Assembly: GCA_964575095.1 (NCBI GenBank)
Contig: CAZNPA010000002.1
Location: 186,001 to 250,000, forward strand
Length of the DNA stretch: 64,000 bases
Direction: 5' to 3'
Source of the DNA: CAZNPA01 sp964575095
GTDB lineage: Bacteria; Pseudomonadota; Alphaproteobacteria; Rickettsiales; SXRF01
In this document: piece by piece, positions 63,462-64,000 of the stretch
Numbering within the stretch: position 1 is the stretch's first letter
How the letters are laid out: every line of letters begins with the position of its first letter
Made by a program: the position numbers and the translations under genes
Notes under the pieces: model-generated
What the model saw: the letters and a program-made list of their open reading frames with translations, nothing else
The model's database searches: none
What the model was told of the DNA's origin: nothing

Positions 63462-64000
63462 ATGTCGCCCCATTCTAAAATACGCTTATTCGCGCCCGTA
63501 CCGTACGAAATCGGGAAGCAGATTGATCTTACCGAAGGGCAATCGCATTATCTTTCCAACGTCATGCGCCAGCAGGCCGGCGATACGATAGCCCTATTCA
63601 ACGGCCATGACGGCGAATGGGTGGCCGAGATCGCCGCCGCCAAGAAACAAATCTCGCTACGCTTGATCGCGCAACAGCGCCCACAAAAAGCGTCGCCGGA
63701 CCTGTGGCTGGCGTTTGCGCCGATTAAAAACAAAACCGATTTGGTGGTGGAGAAAGCGACCGAACTCGGCGTTTCAAAAATAATGCCGGTCTTCACGCAG
63801 CATGCCGTGGTCAGGAGTGTCAACATGGAAAAGCTGACGGCACATGCGGTCGAAGCCGCCGAGCAATGCGAGCGCATGGACGTGCCGGTGATTGAAACCA
63901 CCAAAGACATACCTACATTACTTAGCCAGTGGCCGCGCGATCGCACGCTCTTTTACGGCGACGAAAGCGGCAAAGGAGAGTCGTTGAAAGACCTATTGGC
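63462..64000 (+). CDS. rsmE: 16S rRNA m3U1498 methyltransferase, N-terminal part (partial)
   Basis: The frame from ATG 63462 is open to the window edge and encodes about 179 residues of RsmE, a SPOUT methyltransferase. It begins SHSKIRLFAPVPYEI-type residues (actual start MSPHSKIRLF), has the PUA-like domain with HYLSNVMRQQAGDTIALFNG, and WLAFAPIKNKTDLVVEKATE with LGVSKIMPVFTQ and AAEQCERMDVP, the conserved family core. The SAM-binding knot lies beyond the window. Confidence 0.92.
   Translation, partial: MSPHSKIRLFAPVPYEIGKQIDLTEGQSHYLSNVMRQQAGDTIALFNGHDGEWVAEIAAAKKQISLRLIAQQRPQKASPDLWLAFAPIKNKTDLVVEKATELGVSKIMPVFTQHAVVRSVNMEKLTAHAVEAAEQCERMDVPVIETTKDIPTLLSQWPRDRTLFYGDESGKGESLKDLL

Overview
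The window reads as a chromosomal segment of an alphaproteobacterium of moderate to high G+C. The main evidence is gene order: rplU-rpmA-(small gene)-obgE-proB-proA-nadD-rsfS-rlmH, then gpmI-envC-ctpA-yibQ-rppH; rpmH-rnpA-yidD-yidC-argB; carA-carB-greA; zapA-6S RNA-5-formyl-THF cyclo-ligase; and ubiA beside rsmE. COQ7 and UbiA imply ubiquinone-based respiration, PhaZ implies polyhydroxyalkanoate use, and the outer-membrane porin end, secretin and O-antigen ligase fit a Gram-negative envelope. I cannot fix the order or genus from this sequence alone.

Layout. 1-2000: end of an OprB-like porin, an O-antigen ligase family protein, an unknown gene and tRNA-Ser(CGA). 2060-8460: ribosomal protein, GTPase, proline, NAD and ribosome-silencing genes. 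8470-18640: three pseudopilin-like genes dispersed around phoU, gpmI and the envelope operon envC-ctpA-yibQ-rppH, then a PaiB-like gene. 18780-24660: tRNA-Leu(CAA), dsbB-coq7, then a secretin (MshL/GspD type), an ABC-2-like permease, an unknown gene and a membrane-anchored AraC regulator. 24650-35000: nitronate monooxygenase, polA, an esterase, a large unknown protein, zapA/6S RNA/fau/ymdB and a UDP-glucuronate decarboxylase. 35000-38570: the argB-yidC-yidD-rnpA-rpmH block, read leftward. 38600-51200: histidine kinase, panB, lhgO, greA, carBA, phaZ, frataxin and an MsbA-like exporter. 51280-53550: a degenerate EAL protein, a pseudo-receiver-like protein and an ankyrin protein. 53560-58830: an arn-like lipid A aminosugar cluster (arnT-arnE-arnB-arnC-decarboxylase), read leftward. 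59000-64000: tRNA-Thr(TGT), a divergent pair of paralogous membrane proteins, a GGDEF-EAL protein, ubiA, a small unknown gene and the start of rsmE.

The most striking feature is a set of small dispersed repeats that invade genes without breaking them. (1) A palindromic element lies between proA and nadD and again, in frame, inside polA. (2) A C/G-run palindromic element lies beside polA and again, in frame, in the linker of the MsbA-like exporter. (3) Tandem arrays of diverged 7-bp units (rotating to CCNNNNN) occur at six places: before rplU, twice inside polA, inside the UDP-glucuronate decarboxylase, in the 3' end of arnC, and at the tRNA-Thr promoter. The host genes keep their catalytic motifs, so the inserts appear tolerated as surface loops or linkers, much as described for Rickettsia palindromic elements. 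Other points of interest are an arn cluster lacking the formyltransferase, deformylase and second flippase subunit, an ideal Shine-Dalgarno placed before an ATA codon in rsfS, and an inverted repeat in front of the secretin gene.
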